64,000 nt of DNA from Streptococcus constellatus (GCF_902167705.1 NZ_CABHMZ010000003.1:124001-188000); one strand, 5' to 3'; shown: positions 46,289 through 55,946, numbered from the stretch's first letter. Made by a program: numbers and translations. Notes: generated by a model not told the origin, from the letters alone.

Positions 46289-47092
46289 ATGAAAATGACA
46301 GAATCATTATTTATTGCAAAAATTGAATATGCGTGTCACAAAAAAGAAGAGTTATTTAACGGAAGTAAAATGAAATATGCAATTCGTTCGATGTATGCAG
46401 GAGCATTTCTGACATTGAGTACAGCGGCAGGTGTTATCGCAGCAGATGTAATGAATGGGCTTGTTTCAGGGGCTGGTCGCTTTGTTTTTCCGTTTATTTT
46501 TGCTTGGGGACTGATTTACATTCTCTTTTTAAATGCTGAATTAACCACTTCAAATATGATGTATTTAACGGCAGGAACGTTTTTAAAGAAGATAAATTGG
46601 AAAAAGGCTTTGCTCATTTTACTATATTGTACATTTTTTAATTTGGTAGGTGCTCTTTTTGTTGGTTTTCTCTTTAATCAAACCAGTGCATTTACTCACC
46701 TCACATCAAATGGTTTTCTTGCTGGAATAGCAGAGCATAAATTGTCTCGCCCTAATCAGCTCGTCATTTTTGAAGGGATTATTGCAAATATCTTTGTTAA
46801 TATTGCGATTTTGTCTTATTTACTGTTGAAAAATTCAACTGCAAAAATTTTGATTGTTATTTCTGCCATTTATATGTTTGTTTTTTTGACCAACGAGCAC
46901 TTGGCAGCTAATTTTGCATCATTTTCTTTAGTGGCTTTTAATAAAATAGCTGGGCAAATTGAAGTTTTCAATCTTTCAAATATTTTACGGCATTTTAGCG
47001 TTACTTTTTTAGCTAATTGGATTGGCGGAGGACTTTTGATTGGTCTGCCTTACGCTTTTCTGAATCGAGATGAAGATACTTATGTAGATTGA
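46289..47092 (+). CDS. Formate/nitrite transporter family channel
   Basis: A 267-residue FNT-family channel with six membrane helices, for formate export or uptake during mixed-acid fermentation. Segments KYAIRSMYAGAFLTLSTAAGV (as a region) and NAELTTSNMMYLTAGTFL match the FNT pore and omega-loop area. Two ATGs (46289 and 46295) both fit AAGGAAG; 46289 is kept. A cre-like site upstream suggests CcpA control. Confidence 0.87.
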   Translation: MKMTESLFIAKIEYACHKKEELFNGSKMKYAIRSMYAGAFLTLSTAAGVIAADVMNGLVSGAGRFVFPFIFAWGLIYILFLNAELTTSNMMYLTAGTFLKKINWKKALLILLYCTFFNLVGALFVGFLFNQTSAFTHLTSNGFLAGIAEHKLSRPNQLVIFEGIIANIFVNIAILSYLLLKNSTAKILIVISAIYMFVFLTNEHLAANFASFSLVAFNKIAGQIEVFNLSNILRHFSVTFLANWIGGGLLIGLPYAFLNRDEDTYVD

Positions 47093-47130
47093 AACTAGAC
47101 TGTTTATACATAAAAATATATGTTTACAAA

Positions 47131-47178
47131 AAAGCAAATAAAAAGAAGGGAAACGTTTCTCTTCTTTTTATTTGTTTT
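47131..47178. terminator. Long near-perfect hairpin after the FNT gene
   Basis: AAATAAAAAGAAG with GAAACG on the left pairs with CGTTTC and CTTCTTTTTATTT on the right, ending in TTTT. Confidence 0.75.
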
Positions 47179-47306
47179 AAATTTAAATCTGTTGTCACAC
47201 TAAGACAAAAGATATTCGGTCTCAGTTTACTGTATCCGCTAACAAATCGCAGAGAAGGCTATATTATGATAAAATAGAACTAGTTTTGTATAAGAAAAGA
47301 GATTTC

Positions 47307-49052
47307 ATGAAAGATTTATTGAAATATTTTAAGGGTTATATCAAAGAATCCTTGTTAGGACCGCTGTTTAAATTGTTAGAAGCTAGTTTTGAATTATTGG
47401 TGCCAATTTTGATTGCAACGATTGTTGACCAAACAATCCCTAAAAAAGATAGCACGCATCTTTATACCATGGTCTTTTTACTGGTTATCCTAGCATCGTT
47501 TGGTGTTGTCGTGGCGATTATTGCTCAATATTATTCCTCAAAAGCAGCGGTAGGTTTTACACGTCAATTAACCAAAGATTTATATCAAAAAATTATGCGT
47601 TTGCCAAAAGCTAATCGAGATAACTTGACGACATCTAGTCTGGTCACTCGTTTGACAAGCGATACTTATCAAATTCAGACCGGTATCAATCAATTTCTTC
47701 GTCTTTTTTTGCGTGCGCCGATTATTGTTTTTGGCTCGATTATCATGGCATTTTTGATTAGTCCAAGTATTACGCTATGGTTTTTGCTCATGGTTGTCAT
47801 CCTAACTGGTATTATCTATATCATGTCACGCTTGGTAAATCCGCTTTACGCTAAAATTCGCCAAATTACAGATAAAATTGTCAATATGACACGCCAACAA
47901 CTGCAAGGTATGCGTGTTATCCGTGCCTTTGGGCAAACAAATAAAGAAATTCATGAGTTTAGAGATACCAATGAAATCTATAAAACCTGGCAGATAAAAA
48001 CAGGAGTTTGGTCCAGCTTGATTAGCCCGTTGACTTTTTTAGTGGTAAATAGCACATTGGTCATGGTTATTTGGCATGGGAATCTAGCTATTGGACAGAA
48101 TTTACTGACGCAAGGGAAATTAGTTGCTTTGGTCAATTACCTTTTGCAAATTTTGATAGAACTGTTGAAATTAGCTATGCTCGTCACTTCTTTGAATCAA
48201 AGTTACATCAGCGCTGGACGAATCCAAGAAGTCTTTGAACAGGAAGAGGAAGATGTGTTAGCAGAACTGCTAAATACACATTCTGTTGGCGCTCAATCTA
48301 TTTCTGCTGAAAATGTTACCTTTACCTATCCACAAGCTGCTAGTCCAGCTTTGGAAAATATTTCGTTTGATTTGCTATCTGGTCAGACTTTGGGCGTGAT
48401 TGGAGGAACAGGCTCAGGGAAATCAACTTTAGTGCAACTCTTAGCGCATTTGTATACGATTGATGCTGGTCAGTTGACTATTTTCAAAAATGGTCGAAGC
48501 CCTCGAAATCTGAAAGAATGGCGCACTTGGATGAGCTTGGTACCGCAAAAAGCAGAATTGTTTCGCGGAACGATTCGCTCAAACTTGTCGCTGGGTCTGG
48601 AAGATGAGGTGACGGACGAACAACTCTGGTGGGCTCTTGACGTTGCGCAAGCTAGTGACTTTGTACGGGAAAAAGAAGGTCAGCTAGATGCAGTGGTAGA
48701 AACTTTTGGTCGGAATTTTTCCGGTGGTCAACGACAACGGTTGACGATTGCGCGAGCGATCTTACAAAAAGTACCTTTTCTTGTGCTGGATGATTCCACT
48801 TCGGCACTTGATTATTTAACAGAAGCCAAACTATTACAAGCGATTAAAGAACAATTAAAGAGCACGAGTTTGATTTTAATTTCTCAACGAACCAATAGCT
48901 TGCGGGCAGCCGATCAAATACTTGTCTTAGATAAGGGTCGGCAGGTAGCTCTTGGTGCACATGAAGATTTGCTTCAAACGAGCGCTATTTATCGAGAAAT
49001 TCATCTCTCACAACATAGTAAGGAGGAAAAGCATGAAAACGAGGTATTCTAA
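47307..49052 (+). CDS. Heterodimeric ABC exporter, subunit 1
   Basis: A 581-residue half-transporter: six transmembrane helices (residues 15-310), then a nucleotide-binding domain with Walker A GGTGSGKST and signature FSGGQRQR. The Walker B ends LVLDDST, with Asp instead of the catalytic Glu, marking the degenerate site of heterodimeric exporters (LmrC/PatA-like). The start at 47307 is the family's MKDLLKYFKGYI; the frame opens upstream to 47286. It overlaps its partner by 20 bases. The substrate is likely drugs or lipids. Confidence 0.9.
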   Translation: MKDLLKYFKGYIKESLLGPLFKLLEASFELLVPILIATIVDQTIPKKDSTHLYTMVFLLVILASFGVVVAIIAQYYSSKAAVGFTRQLTKDLYQKIMRLPKANRDNLTTSSLVTRLTSDTYQIQTGINQFLRLFLRAPIIVFGSIIMAFLISPSITLWFLLMVVILTGIIYIMSRLVNPLYAKIRQITDKIVNMTRQQLQGMRVIRAFGQTNKEIHEFRDTNEIYKTWQIKTGVWSSLISPLTFLVVNSTLVMVIWHGNLAIGQNLLTQGKLVALVNYLLQILIELLKLAMLVTSLNQSYISAGRIQEVFEQEEEDVLAELLNTHSVGAQSISAENVTFTYPQAASPALENISFDLLSGQTLGVIGGTGSGKSTLVQLLAHLYTIDAGQLTIFKNGRSPRNLKEWRTWMSLVPQKAELFRGTIRSNLSLGLEDEVTDEQLWWALDVAQASDFVREKEGQLDAVVETFGRNFSGGQRQRLTIARAILQKVPFLVLDDSTSALDYLTEAKLLQAIKEQLKSTSLILISQRTNSLRAADQILVLDKGRQVALGAHEDLLQTSAIYREIHLSQHSKEEKHENEVF

Positions 49053-50781
49053 AAGTGGTCTGAAACGCCTTGCAAGTGATTTATTGCAGCAGCAATGGCT
49101 TTTCCTACTAGCTACAATTGGAACGATTGTTCAGGTTGCCTTGACTATTTATTTGCCGATTTTGATTGGAAATGCAGTTGATAGTGTTCTACTTCCCGAT
49201 GCAAGTCAGCATTTGCTTCCAATTCTTTCTAAAATGGGTCTGGTGATTGTTGCCAATACAGCGATTCAGTGGCTCAATCCTTTAATCTATAATCAGTTGA
49301 TTTATAGCTATAGTCGGAAACTTCGGGATGCTGTCATTCAAAAAATTCATCGTCTTCCCTTAGCTTATCTTGATCGTCAAGGGAGTGGTGATTTAGTAAG
49401 CCGTTTGACGACAGACGTGGAGCAGCTAAATAATGGTCTGCTTATGGTTTTCAATCAGTTTTTTGTAGGCGTGTTGACTATTCTTGTAACGATTGTGACA
49501 ATGGCAAGTATTGACTTTTTCATGATGATATTAGTCTTGCTTTTAACCCCTTTATCTATGCTGATTGCTCGGTTTATTGCCCGTAAAAGCTACAAGCTGT
49601 TTCAAAAACAAACGACGGCACGGGGGCTTCAAACACAACTGATTGAAGAAAGTCTCTCTCAAGAAAGTTTGATTCAAAGTTTTAATGCTCAAGAGCAGTT
49701 CATTGAGGATTTTACAAAAGGCAATGAGAGCTATGCGGATTACTCTCAAGAAGCGATTTTTTATTCCTCTACTGTTAATCCAGCAACGCGCTTTGTGAAT
49801 GCTCTTATTTATGCCATTGTTGTAGGATTTGGTGCAGTTCGTATCATCAATGGCTCCAGCTTTACGGTCGGACAATTAGTGACTTTTTTAAATTATGTCA
49901 ACCAATACACCAAGCCTTTCAACGATATTTCGTCTGTTATGGCTGAACTACAAAGCGCCCTTGCTTGTGCAGAGCGCTTGTACATGATTTTAGATGAAAA
50001 AGAAGTTGTGGAAACTGGGAAAGAAGAACTTACGAGTGAGGCAGTACGGGGAGCGATTCGTTTTGAACATGTCCGTTTTGGTTATGAAAAAAATAACCCC
50101 TTGATTCACGATTTAAATATGACCATTCAAGCAGGAAGCAAAGTTGCTATTGTCGGTCCAACTGGTGCTGGAAAATCGACTTTAATCAATCTCCTCATGT
50201 GCTTTTATAATGTAGATGCGGGTAAGATTAAGCTAGACGACATAGATATTACAGACTACACCAGAGTCTCATTTCGCCAGCAGTTTGGTATGGTTTTACA
50301 GGAAACATGGCTGAAGACAGCGACGATTCATGAAAATATTGCTTTTGGGCGACCAGAAGCGAGCCGAGAAGAAGTAGTTGCAGCAGCTAAAGCTGCGAAT
50401 GCTCATTTCTTTATTCAGCAATTGCCAAATAGCTATGATACCTATCTAGCAGATGCAGGGGATTCTTTGTCCCAAGGACAACGCCAGCTATTGACCATTG
50501 CGCGTGTTTTTCTAGCAGTTCCAAAAATTTTGATTTTGGATGAGGCTACTTCCTCTATTGATACGCGGACTGAAGTGCTTATTCAGGAGGCTTTTAATAA
50601 GCTAATGGTAGGACGAACCAGTTTTATTATTGCTCATCGCTTGTCTACTATTCAGAATGCAGATATCATTTTAGTGCTTGTTGACGGAGATATTGTGGAA
50701 CATGGCAGTCATCAAGAGCTGATGCAAGCAAAAGGCGTTTATTACCAAATGCAGACAGCTCAAGGGAGCTTGGCTGTTTAG
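49033..50781 (+). CDS. Heterodimeric ABC exporter, subunit 2
   Basis: A 582-residue half-transporter with six N-terminal helices and a nucleotide-binding domain: Walker A GPTGAGKST, Walker B ILILDEATS with the catalytic Glu, and a non-canonical signature LSQGQ in place of LSGGQ. The pattern complements subunit 1, so the pair forms one canonical and one degenerate ATP site. AGGAGG lies 7 bases before ATG 49033, inside the end of subunit 1. Confidence 0.9.
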   Translation: MKTRYSKSGLKRLASDLLQQQWLFLLATIGTIVQVALTIYLPILIGNAVDSVLLPDASQHLLPILSKMGLVIVANTAIQWLNPLIYNQLIYSYSRKLRDAVIQKIHRLPLAYLDRQGSGDLVSRLTTDVEQLNNGLLMVFNQFFVGVLTILVTIVTMASIDFFMMILVLLLTPLSMLIARFIARKSYKLFQKQTTARGLQTQLIEESLSQESLIQSFNAQEQFIEDFTKGNESYADYSQEAIFYSSTVNPATRFVNALIYAIVVGFGAVRIINGSSFTVGQLVTFLNYVNQYTKPFNDISSVMAELQSALACAERLYMILDEKEVVETGKEELTSEAVRGAIRFEHVRFGYEKNNPLIHDLNMTIQAGSKVAIVGPTGAGKSTLINLLMCFYNVDAGKIKLDDIDITDYTRVSFRQQFGMVLQETWLKTATIHENIAFGRPEASREEVVAAAKAANAHFFIQQLPNSYDTYLADAGDSLSQGQRQLLTIARVFLAVPKILILDEATSSIDTRTEVLIQEAFNKLMVGRTSFIIAHRLSTIQNADIILVLVDGDIVEHGSHQELMQAKGVYYQMQTAQGSLAV

Positions 50782-50790
50782 AGAACAAAT

Positions 50791-52326
50791 TTATAGCTGT
50801 TCATTTCTGGCTTGCTCTAGTCCTGTTTCGGTCAAGCGATAGATTTTTTGACAGATTTCTTTTAGAAAAGTACGATCATGTGAAACGGTAATGATAGCGC
50901 CGCTATAGTCTGTAAAAAGTTTTCGTACTTGTGGCTGCGAAGTGGGGGAAAAGTTGCGTGTCGGCTCATCTAGCAACAAGACATTTGCTTGCTCTAATAC
51001 CATTTTTAGAAGGAGTAATTTGGCCTTTTGTCCGCCAGATAGTTGAGAAACGGGATGTTGTACTTCATTGCGCGTGAATTGCAGACTGGCTAGGTGCGTG
51101 AGGATTTTTTCTCGCTCAATAGCCTCTCCTGTGGATGTTAGAAAATCTATTGGAGAATCGGCTTCGTTCAACATATCCTGATAATTTTGAGGCATATATC
51201 CTAGTGTAATGTCTCTTTTATTTTGCAATAGATTTCGTAGTTCTTTGAGAAAAGTAGATTTACCGACACCATTTTCACCAATAATCCCAATCTTTTCCTG
51301 CCCTAAGAGTTCAAAATTTATATTTTTGGCTAAGGTACGTTCCCCTACCTTCAAACACATCTGTTCGAGAATGACTACTCTTTTTGCAGATGGCAGAGGA
51401 GTGATAGTAGAAAATTGTAGATTGATAGTATCTGCCTGTGTAGGTAATTCTGTTATCTTGGCGCCTTCTCGTTCAAAACGTTTTTCTTGCGAGAGGACAT
51501 TTTTCATTTTTTTAGCCACTAATCTTCCAGCCGTGCTATCATGGGTGTTGCGCAGCACATGCTCTACACTTTGCTTGACACGACGATGTTTTTCCATTGT
51601 TTTTTCATATTCTTCGCGTTCTTTTCTTGCGTTTTTAGTTTGCTTTTCAAATGCAGCTTGTCGTTGCTGGCTGTAATGTTCATAATCAAGATTCTGTACG
51701 GTCGTCCGAGCTTCTTGCTTTTTCTTAACCAATTCCAAATGTACGATTTTTGTCGCTGCATGACTTAAAAGACTTTCATCATGTGAAACAAACATAACTG
51801 TTTGAGGTGTATTTTGAAGAAAATTTTCCAGCCAAATCAGAGTATCTATGTCTAAATCATTGGAAGGTTCATCTAAAAAGAGCAGGTCACAAGAACTGGA
51901 CAATTGTTTCAGTAACTGAACTTTCACAATTTCACCGCCAGATAGAGTTGCTAATATTTGCTGACTAGTAAAACGTTGACTGTCGAAATGTAATTCTTGA
52001 GCAAAGCGATAAAGTTTGCTGTAATCTAAATCTATGTTCAAATCTCCAAAGAAATAGTCGTTGAGGGAGAGTTTTCTTTCATTTTCAGGCAAAGTTTGGG
52101 GCAAATAAGCATAACGATGATAGTTTTTCTGAATTTCTCCTCTATAACTAACATAGTCTGAAACAAGTGCATCATTCATAAGTAGCTTGAGAAGAGTAGA
52201 TTTTCCATTCCCTTCCTCCCCGATAATGGCGATTTTATCGCCTGCATTGACCGTGAGTGATAAATCGCTGACTAAGTCTTTCAAGTCTTTTAAATGGGTA
52301 ATAGTTAAATGTCGAATTTGTAGCAT
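50791..52326 (-). CDS. ABC-F family ribosomal protection/translation factor
   Basis: A 511-residue protein with two ABC domains and no membrane segment. Walker A: EEGNGKST and GENGVGKST; signatures LSGGEIVK and LSGGQKAK; Walker B LLFLDEPSNDLD and VLLLDEPTRNFS. An Arg/Lys/Glu-rich linker of about 60 residues (near residues 205-265) would reach the peptidyl-transferase centre, as in Msr/Vga/Lsa-like antibiotic-resistance ABC-Fs. The second Walker B has RNFSP where many have NHLD, as in several Vga/Lsa-like proteins. The upstream leader has attenuator features, supporting a drug-inducible resistance role. AAGGAG precedes the start. Confidence 0.88.
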   Translation of the reverse strand: MLQIRHLTITHLKDLKDLVSDLSLTVNAGDKIAIIGEEGNGKSTLLKLLMNDALVSDYVSYRGEIQKNYHRYAYLPQTLPENERKLSLNDYFFGDLNIDLDYSKLYRFAQELHFDSQRFTSQQILATLSGGEIVKVQLLKQLSSSCDLLFLDEPSNDLDIDTLIWLENFLQNTPQTVMFVSHDESLLSHAATKIVHLELVKKKQEARTTVQNLDYEHYSQQRQAAFEKQTKNARKEREEYEKTMEKHRRVKQSVEHVLRNTHDSTAGRLVAKKMKNVLSQEKRFEREGAKITELPTQADTINLQFSTITPLPSAKRVVILEQMCLKVGERTLAKNINFELLGQEKIGIIGENGVGKSTFLKELRNLLQNKRDITLGYMPQNYQDMLNEADSPIDFLTSTGEAIEREKILTHLASLQFTRNEVQHPVSQLSGGQKAKLLLLKMVLEQANVLLLDEPTRNFSPTSQPQVRKLFTDYSGAIITVSHDRTFLKEICQKIYRLTETGLEQARNEQL

Positions 52327-52363
52327 ACAAGTCTCCTTTTGATGTTCGTTGTTATTTTAGGGC

Positions 52364-52400
52364 TAAGAAAAACAGCCCTATTTTATCTAGTAGAGCTGTT
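52364..52400 (-). terminator. Attenuator terminator before the ABC-F gene
   Basis: On the minus strand AACAGCTCT pairs with AGGGCTGTT (one G-T wobble) around a 12-base loop, followed by TTTCTT. Part of the left arm is also in a 13-base segment complementary to the leader at 52517-52529, so the two structures exclude one another. Confidence 0.75.
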
Positions 52401-52529
52401 CTTGTTTTTGGATTGCCAACAAACATTGCAAAACGGAGTAGTCTGCAACGAATAAATTATTATTGAGAAGTTTGAAAAAATTCTTTTATAAAAATAGGCA
52501 AGAGCATGACAAAAAATCTACTAGATAAA
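52382..52529 (-). promoter_or_regulatory. Anti-terminator pairing segments of the ABC-F leader
   Basis: On the minus strand TTTATCTAGTAGA (52529-52517) is the exact reverse complement of TCTACTAGATAAA (52394-52382). The upstream segment also overlaps an alternative hairpin with leader-peptide codons (AAGAAATCTA, 52554-52545, with TAGATTTTTT, 52520-52511). Confidence 0.65.
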
Positions 52530-52536
52530 GTTTCCT

Positions 52537-52560
52537 TTAAGCAATAGATTTCTTGTACAT
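52537..52560 (-). CDS. Leader peptide of the ABC-F attenuator
   Basis: ATG TAC AAG AAA TCT ATT GCT TAA encodes MYKKSIA. GGAGG and AAGGAG lie 10 and 3 bases before the ATG, a much stronger ribosome binding site than a random ORF would have, about 25 bases after the predicted transcription start. Codons 3-6 form one arm of a hairpin, so ribosome position would affect RNA folding. Confidence 0.65.
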   Translation of the reverse strand: MYKKSIA

Positions 52561-52591
52561 AGACTCCTTACCTCCGAATTTTACTGATTTT

Positions 52592-52620
52592 AGTGTAGCA
52601 AAAAAGATATAAAATGTCAA
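52592..52620 (-). promoter_or_regulatory. Promoter of the ABC-F leader
   Basis: On the minus strand TTGACA (52615-52620), 17 bases, TACACT (52592-52597). It lies about 265 bases before the ABC-F start codon. Confidence 0.75.
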
Positions 52621-52673
52621 AAGGATACCAAGACAAAAGTTTGTCACTAAGAATAAATGGAATGAAAGTGCAA

Positions 52674-52858
52674 AAAGGGAGTGGGACAAAAATTGATATT
52701 TCGTAAGGAATCGATTTTGTTGTCCCACCCCGCAAGGTTGAGTAAGTCTGTAAAAGCTGATAGATCAGCGCATTAAAGACCACTCAACTACTGCGTTATT
52801 GAGTTTTATTCTAGAAAGTAAACGAGTCTGGAACATTTTTGTCCCAGACTCGAAGTAG
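52674..52858. repeat. Three-hairpin intergenic element
   Basis: Three consecutive dyads: GTGGGACAAAAATTGAT with its inverse (52681-52728), GTTGAGT...ACTCAAC with an inner GCTGATAGATCAGC (52737-52788), and CGAGTCTGG...CCAGACTCG (52823-52852). The GTGGGACAAAA and TTTTGTCCCAGACTC ends are of a type often found between streptococcal genes. The last hairpin can terminate glnPQ transcription. Confidence 0.65.
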
Positions 52859-52860
52859 TA

Positions 52861-53601
52861 TTACACGTTCAAAACTTTATCTAGGAAGTCTTTGAGGCGT
52901 GGGTGTTGTGGATTGTCAAAGATTTGGTCAGGTTTGCCGTCTTCTAAGAATTCTCCGTTAGCTGTAAAGATGACACGGTTGGCTACTTGACGAGCAAATC
53001 CCATTTCATGAGTCACGATAATCATGGTCATGCCTTGCTTGGCCAATTCTTTCATAACATTGAGAACATCTCCGACCATTTCGGGGTCAAGAGCGGAAGT
53101 CGGTTCGTCAAAGAGCATAATATCAGGACTCATAGCAAGTCCACGTGCGATCGCCACACGTTGTTTTTGTCCGCCTGAGAGACTATCTGGCATGGCATCA
53201 GCCTTATCAGATAAACCGACTTTTTCTAATAGTTCCATACCAAGTTTTTCCGCTTCGGTCTGTGTCATTCGCTTGTGTTCGACAGGTGCAAAGGTGATAT
53301 TTTCCAAAACGGTCATGTGAGGGAAGAGATTGAAATGTTGGAAAACCATGCCGATATTTTCACGAACCAAGTCGACATCTGTTTTTTTGTCAGTTAGGTC
53401 GAAACCGTCCACGGTAATAGAGCCACTTGTAACTTCTTCAAGCAGGTTTAGGCTACGTAGAAAAGTTGATTTTCCGGAACCAGAAGGGCCGATGATGCAG
53501 ACCACATCTCCTTCGTAGAATTTCGTTGTAATTCCTTTTAGAACTTCATTTTCCCCGTAGTATTTATGTAAATCATTGACATCAATTTTTAATTTAGCCA
53601 T
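52861..53601 (-). CDS. glnQ: Amino-acid (glutamine) ABC transporter ATP-binding protein
   Basis: A 246-residue polar amino-acid importer ATPase. Walker [10 protein letters not shown], signature LSGGQKQR, Walker [15 protein letters not shown] and the H-loop IVTHEMGFA are intact. The start codon shares one base with the stop of the upstream permease fusion (TAATG), so translation is coupled. Confidence 0.94.
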   Translation of the reverse strand: MAKLKIDVNDLHKYYGENEVLKGITTKFYEGDVVCIIGPSGSGKSTFLRSLNLLEEVTSGSITVDGFDLTDKKTDVDLVRENIGMVFQHFNLFPHMTVLENITFAPVEHKRMTQTEAEKLGMELLEKVGLSDKADAMPDSLSGGQKQRVAIARGLAMSPDIMLFDEPTSALDPEMVGDVLNVMKELAKQGMTMIIVTHEMGFARQVANRVIFTANGEFLEDGKPDQIFDNPQHPRLKDFLDKVLNV

Positions 53602-55784
53602 TATTTAATCCTCTTTTCTAAGCGTTTTGCAAGTCTCGTTAAAAGAGTGATGATAATCAAGTAAAAGACTGCTAGGATAGCGTACATTTTGAAACTTTGG
53701 TAGTTACGAGCAATGATGATTTTCCCAGTTTGGAAAAGTTCGACAAGACCGATAGCAGAGACGATTGTAGTATCTTTCAAAGCGATAACAAATTGATTGA
53801 CGAAGTTTGGCAACATAATTTTTGTTGCTTGTGGCAAAATAATCTTTCTCATGGTTTTTGAGTAAGAAATACCAAGGCTTCGGCTGGCTTCCATTTGTCC
53901 AACTGGAACAGCTTGAATCCCACCACGGACGATTTCTGCAATATAAGCGCCAGCATTGAGAGAAAGAGCAATCGTACCAGCCACAAAATCGTTGATTGGA
54001 CTTTGATGCCCTGTCATCGATTCGATGAAGTTAGGAATACCCCAGAAGATAAAGGCTGCGAGAATCATAAGCGGGATTCCACGAATAACATCCACGAAGA
54101 GTTCTGAAATGATGCGGAGTGCTTTGACGGGACTCACGCTAAACATTCCAAAGATAATTCCAATTACCATAGCAATAGCAAATGATAGAAGCGCAAGAGC
54201 AATGGTGATACCAAGTCCACTTAACAATTGTTTATAGTTGTTTTGGAGAAGCCCCCAAATGGTAGTTTCATCAACTGTACTGTCTGAAGAGCTGGTATTT
54301 GAGTTTGATTTCTTTAGATACTTATCAAGAATTTTTTGATATTGACCATTTTTCTTGATATTTGCTAAACCATTATTAAACATTTGAATCAATTCAGGAT
54401 TACTACCTTTTTTCACTGCAAAAGCAGTATCTCCGATAGGGGTTCCCTTGATTGGAGTTTTTAGTTTTTGACCTTGGCTAATGGAGTATTTTACAACGGG
54501 TTCGTCGTCCATAACAGCATCCACAGAGCCAGAGTTTAAACTGTCATACATAGAAGAAGCGTCAGCGAATGTCTTGATTTTATAGCCATACTTGTTTTGA
54601 TTTTCTGTTAAGAAGGTTTGCGAAGCAGTACCATTTTTAACTCCGACTGTTTTGCCTTTCAAGCCTTTGTATGAAGTAATTGTGCTGGATTCTTTGACAG
54701 CAAGGATTGCATTGGCTGTATAGTATGGTTCTGAGAAATCAAAGGTCTCTTTACGAGCATCTGTCACAGACATTCCTGCAATCATTCCATCAGCTTGTCC
54801 AGATTGTACAGCATTTAAAGCAGCATCAAAACCGGGATTTGTGATTTCAATTGTGAAACCTTGGTCTTTGGCAATGGCTTTTATCAAATCCATGTCAATC
54901 CCAGTATATTTGTTATTACTATCTTGAAAAACGAATGGTGCAAAGGAAGAGTCGCTTGCAATCATATATTTAGATTTTACTGGAGTTGCTTTTTGACCAG
55001 CAGGAGTAGTGGTTTCTGGAGTAGAACTAGTTGCTTTCGTCGTTGTAGAGCTTGTCCATTTTGTGATGATTTTGTCAAGAGAACCATCTTTTTTCATTTG
55101 AGCAAGTGCTTCGTTAAATTCTGTTATCAGATATTCATATTTGCTTCCTTTTTTTACACCAAAGGCAAAGCTACCAACGGCTTCTCCTTTCATAGAGATT
55201 TTTAAGTTTTGCCCCTGCTTGATAGCATATTCGATAACCGGTTGGTCGTCCATGACTGCATTAACAGAGCCAGCAGAAAGGCTATTATACATCAAATCTC
55301 CTGTATCAAATGTTTTCAGATTGAATTTATATTTGTTTTTGATTTTTTCAAGGAAACGTTGGGCAGCAGTTCCGTTTTTAACTCCAACAGTTTTTCCTTT
55401 TAATTGCGAATAACTGCTGATTGTATTGGCTTTAGTCGTTGCAATGACAACTTTTGTATCATAATAAGTATCAGACATGGTGAAGACTTTTTCACGGTCT
55501 TTGGTTTTTGTCATCCCAGCCATAATAGCATCTGCTTGACCGGATTGAACGGCGTTAACGGCTGCATCAAAGCCAGGGAAGGTCATATTGATATCCCAAC
55601 CTTTTAGTTCCGCAACTTTATTGATAATATCCACGTCAATACCTTTGTAAGTTTGATCGGAATCTTTAAATTCAAAAGGTGCGTAAGCTGTATCAGATAC
55701 TATTTTGATTGTATCAGCATGAATAGTTGTTACAGCAAAGAGTGGTAGTAAAGCTAACAAAAAAGCTATAATTTTTTTCTTCAT
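53601..55784 (-). CDS. glnP: Glutamine ABC transporter: two binding domains fused to permease
   Basis: A 727-residue fusion: signal peptide (residues 1-23), substrate-binding domain 1 (about 25-245), a Thr/Ser linker, binding domain 2 (about 270-480), then a permease domain with about five helices (505-725) and the coupling loop [22 protein letters not shown] (as a region). This tandem layout matches lactococcal GlnP, where the domains bind glutamine, glutamate or asparagine with different affinity. It forms an operon with glnQ; a GlnR-type box lies 74-90 bases before the start. Confidence 0.93.
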   Translation of the reverse strand: MKKKIIAFLLALLPLFAVTTIHADTIKIVSDTAYAPFEFKDSDQTYKGIDVDIINKVAELKGWDINMTFPGFDAAVNAVQSGQADAIMAGMTKTKDREKVFTMSDTYYDTKVVIATTKANTISSYSQLKGKTVGVKNGTAAQRFLEKIKNKYKFNLKTFDTGDLMYNSLSAGSVNAVMDDQPVIEYAIKQGQNLKISMKGEAVGSFAFGVKKGSKYEYLITEFNEALAQMKKDGSLDKIITKWTSSTTTKATSSTPETTTPAGQKATPVKSKYMIASDSSFAPFVFQDSNNKYTGIDMDLIKAIAKDQGFTIEITNPGFDAALNAVQSGQADGMIAGMSVTDARKETFDFSEPYYTANAILAVKESSTITSYKGLKGKTVGVKNGTASQTFLTENQNKYGYKIKTFADASSMYDSLNSGSVDAVMDDEPVVKYSISQGQKLKTPIKGTPIGDTAFAVKKGSNPELIQMFNNGLANIKKNGQYQKILDKYLKKSNSNTSSSDSTVDETTIWGLLQNNYKQLLSGLGITIALALLSFAIAMVIGIIFGMFSVSPVKALRIISELFVDVIRGIPLMILAAFIFWGIPNFIESMTGHQSPINDFVAGTIALSLNAGAYIAEIVRGGIQAVPVGQMEASRSLGISYSKTMRKIILPQATKIMLPNFVNQFVIALKDTTIVSAIGLVELFQTGKIIIARNYQSFKMYAILAVFYLIIITLLTRLAKRLEKRIK

Positions 55785-55812
55785 GAGTCTCTCCTTTAAA
55801 GAATATTTTTAA

Positions 55813-55818
55813 ATTATA
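55813..55818 (-). promoter_or_regulatory. Extended -10 of the glnPQ promoter
   Basis: On the minus strand TGGTATAAT; no good -35 is present, fitting dependence on an upstream regulator. Confidence 0.5.
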
Positions 55819-55857
55819 CCAAAAATATCTTCCAAAGGCAAATATTTCGTATTTTTA

Positions 55858-55874
55858 TGTTAGATTTTATAACA
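55858..55874. promoter_or_regulatory. GlnR-type operator upstream of glnPQ
   Basis: TGTTAGATTTTATAACA fits TGTNA-N7-TNACA exactly. It is centred about 60 bases upstream of the expected glnP transcription start and also close to the start of the divergent protease gene. Confidence 0.6.
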
Positions 55875-55946
55875 TACAATTAAAAATTATTTTATATTTT
55901 CGTAAAATAAATATGATATAATAATAAAAAATAGAAAGGAAATTTT

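Larger units (their letters stand above)
52327..52860. other. 534-base region: attenuator leader and hairpin-rich repeat element
   Basis: From right to left it holds a three-hairpin intergenic element (52674-52858), the ABC-F promoter (52592-52620), a leader peptide (52537-52560) and a terminator (52364-52400). Confidence 0.8.

Noticed and set aside
47089..47277. 62-codon ORF after the FNT gene
   Set aside because: It runs through a long hairpin and promoter region and has no ribosome binding site.
47307..50781. Lantibiotic or bacteriocin export cluster
   Set aside because: There are no peptide precursor, modification or C39 protease genes nearby; the pair looks like a general heterodimeric exporter.
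51209..51676. 155-codon plus-strand ORF
   Set aside because: It lies antisense within the ABC-F gene; its composition reflects the opposite coding frame.
52561..52728. Longer reading of the leader ORF (starting at 52728)
   Set aside because: It would begin upstream of the predicted promoter and cross a hairpin element; only the last seven codons have a ribosome binding site.
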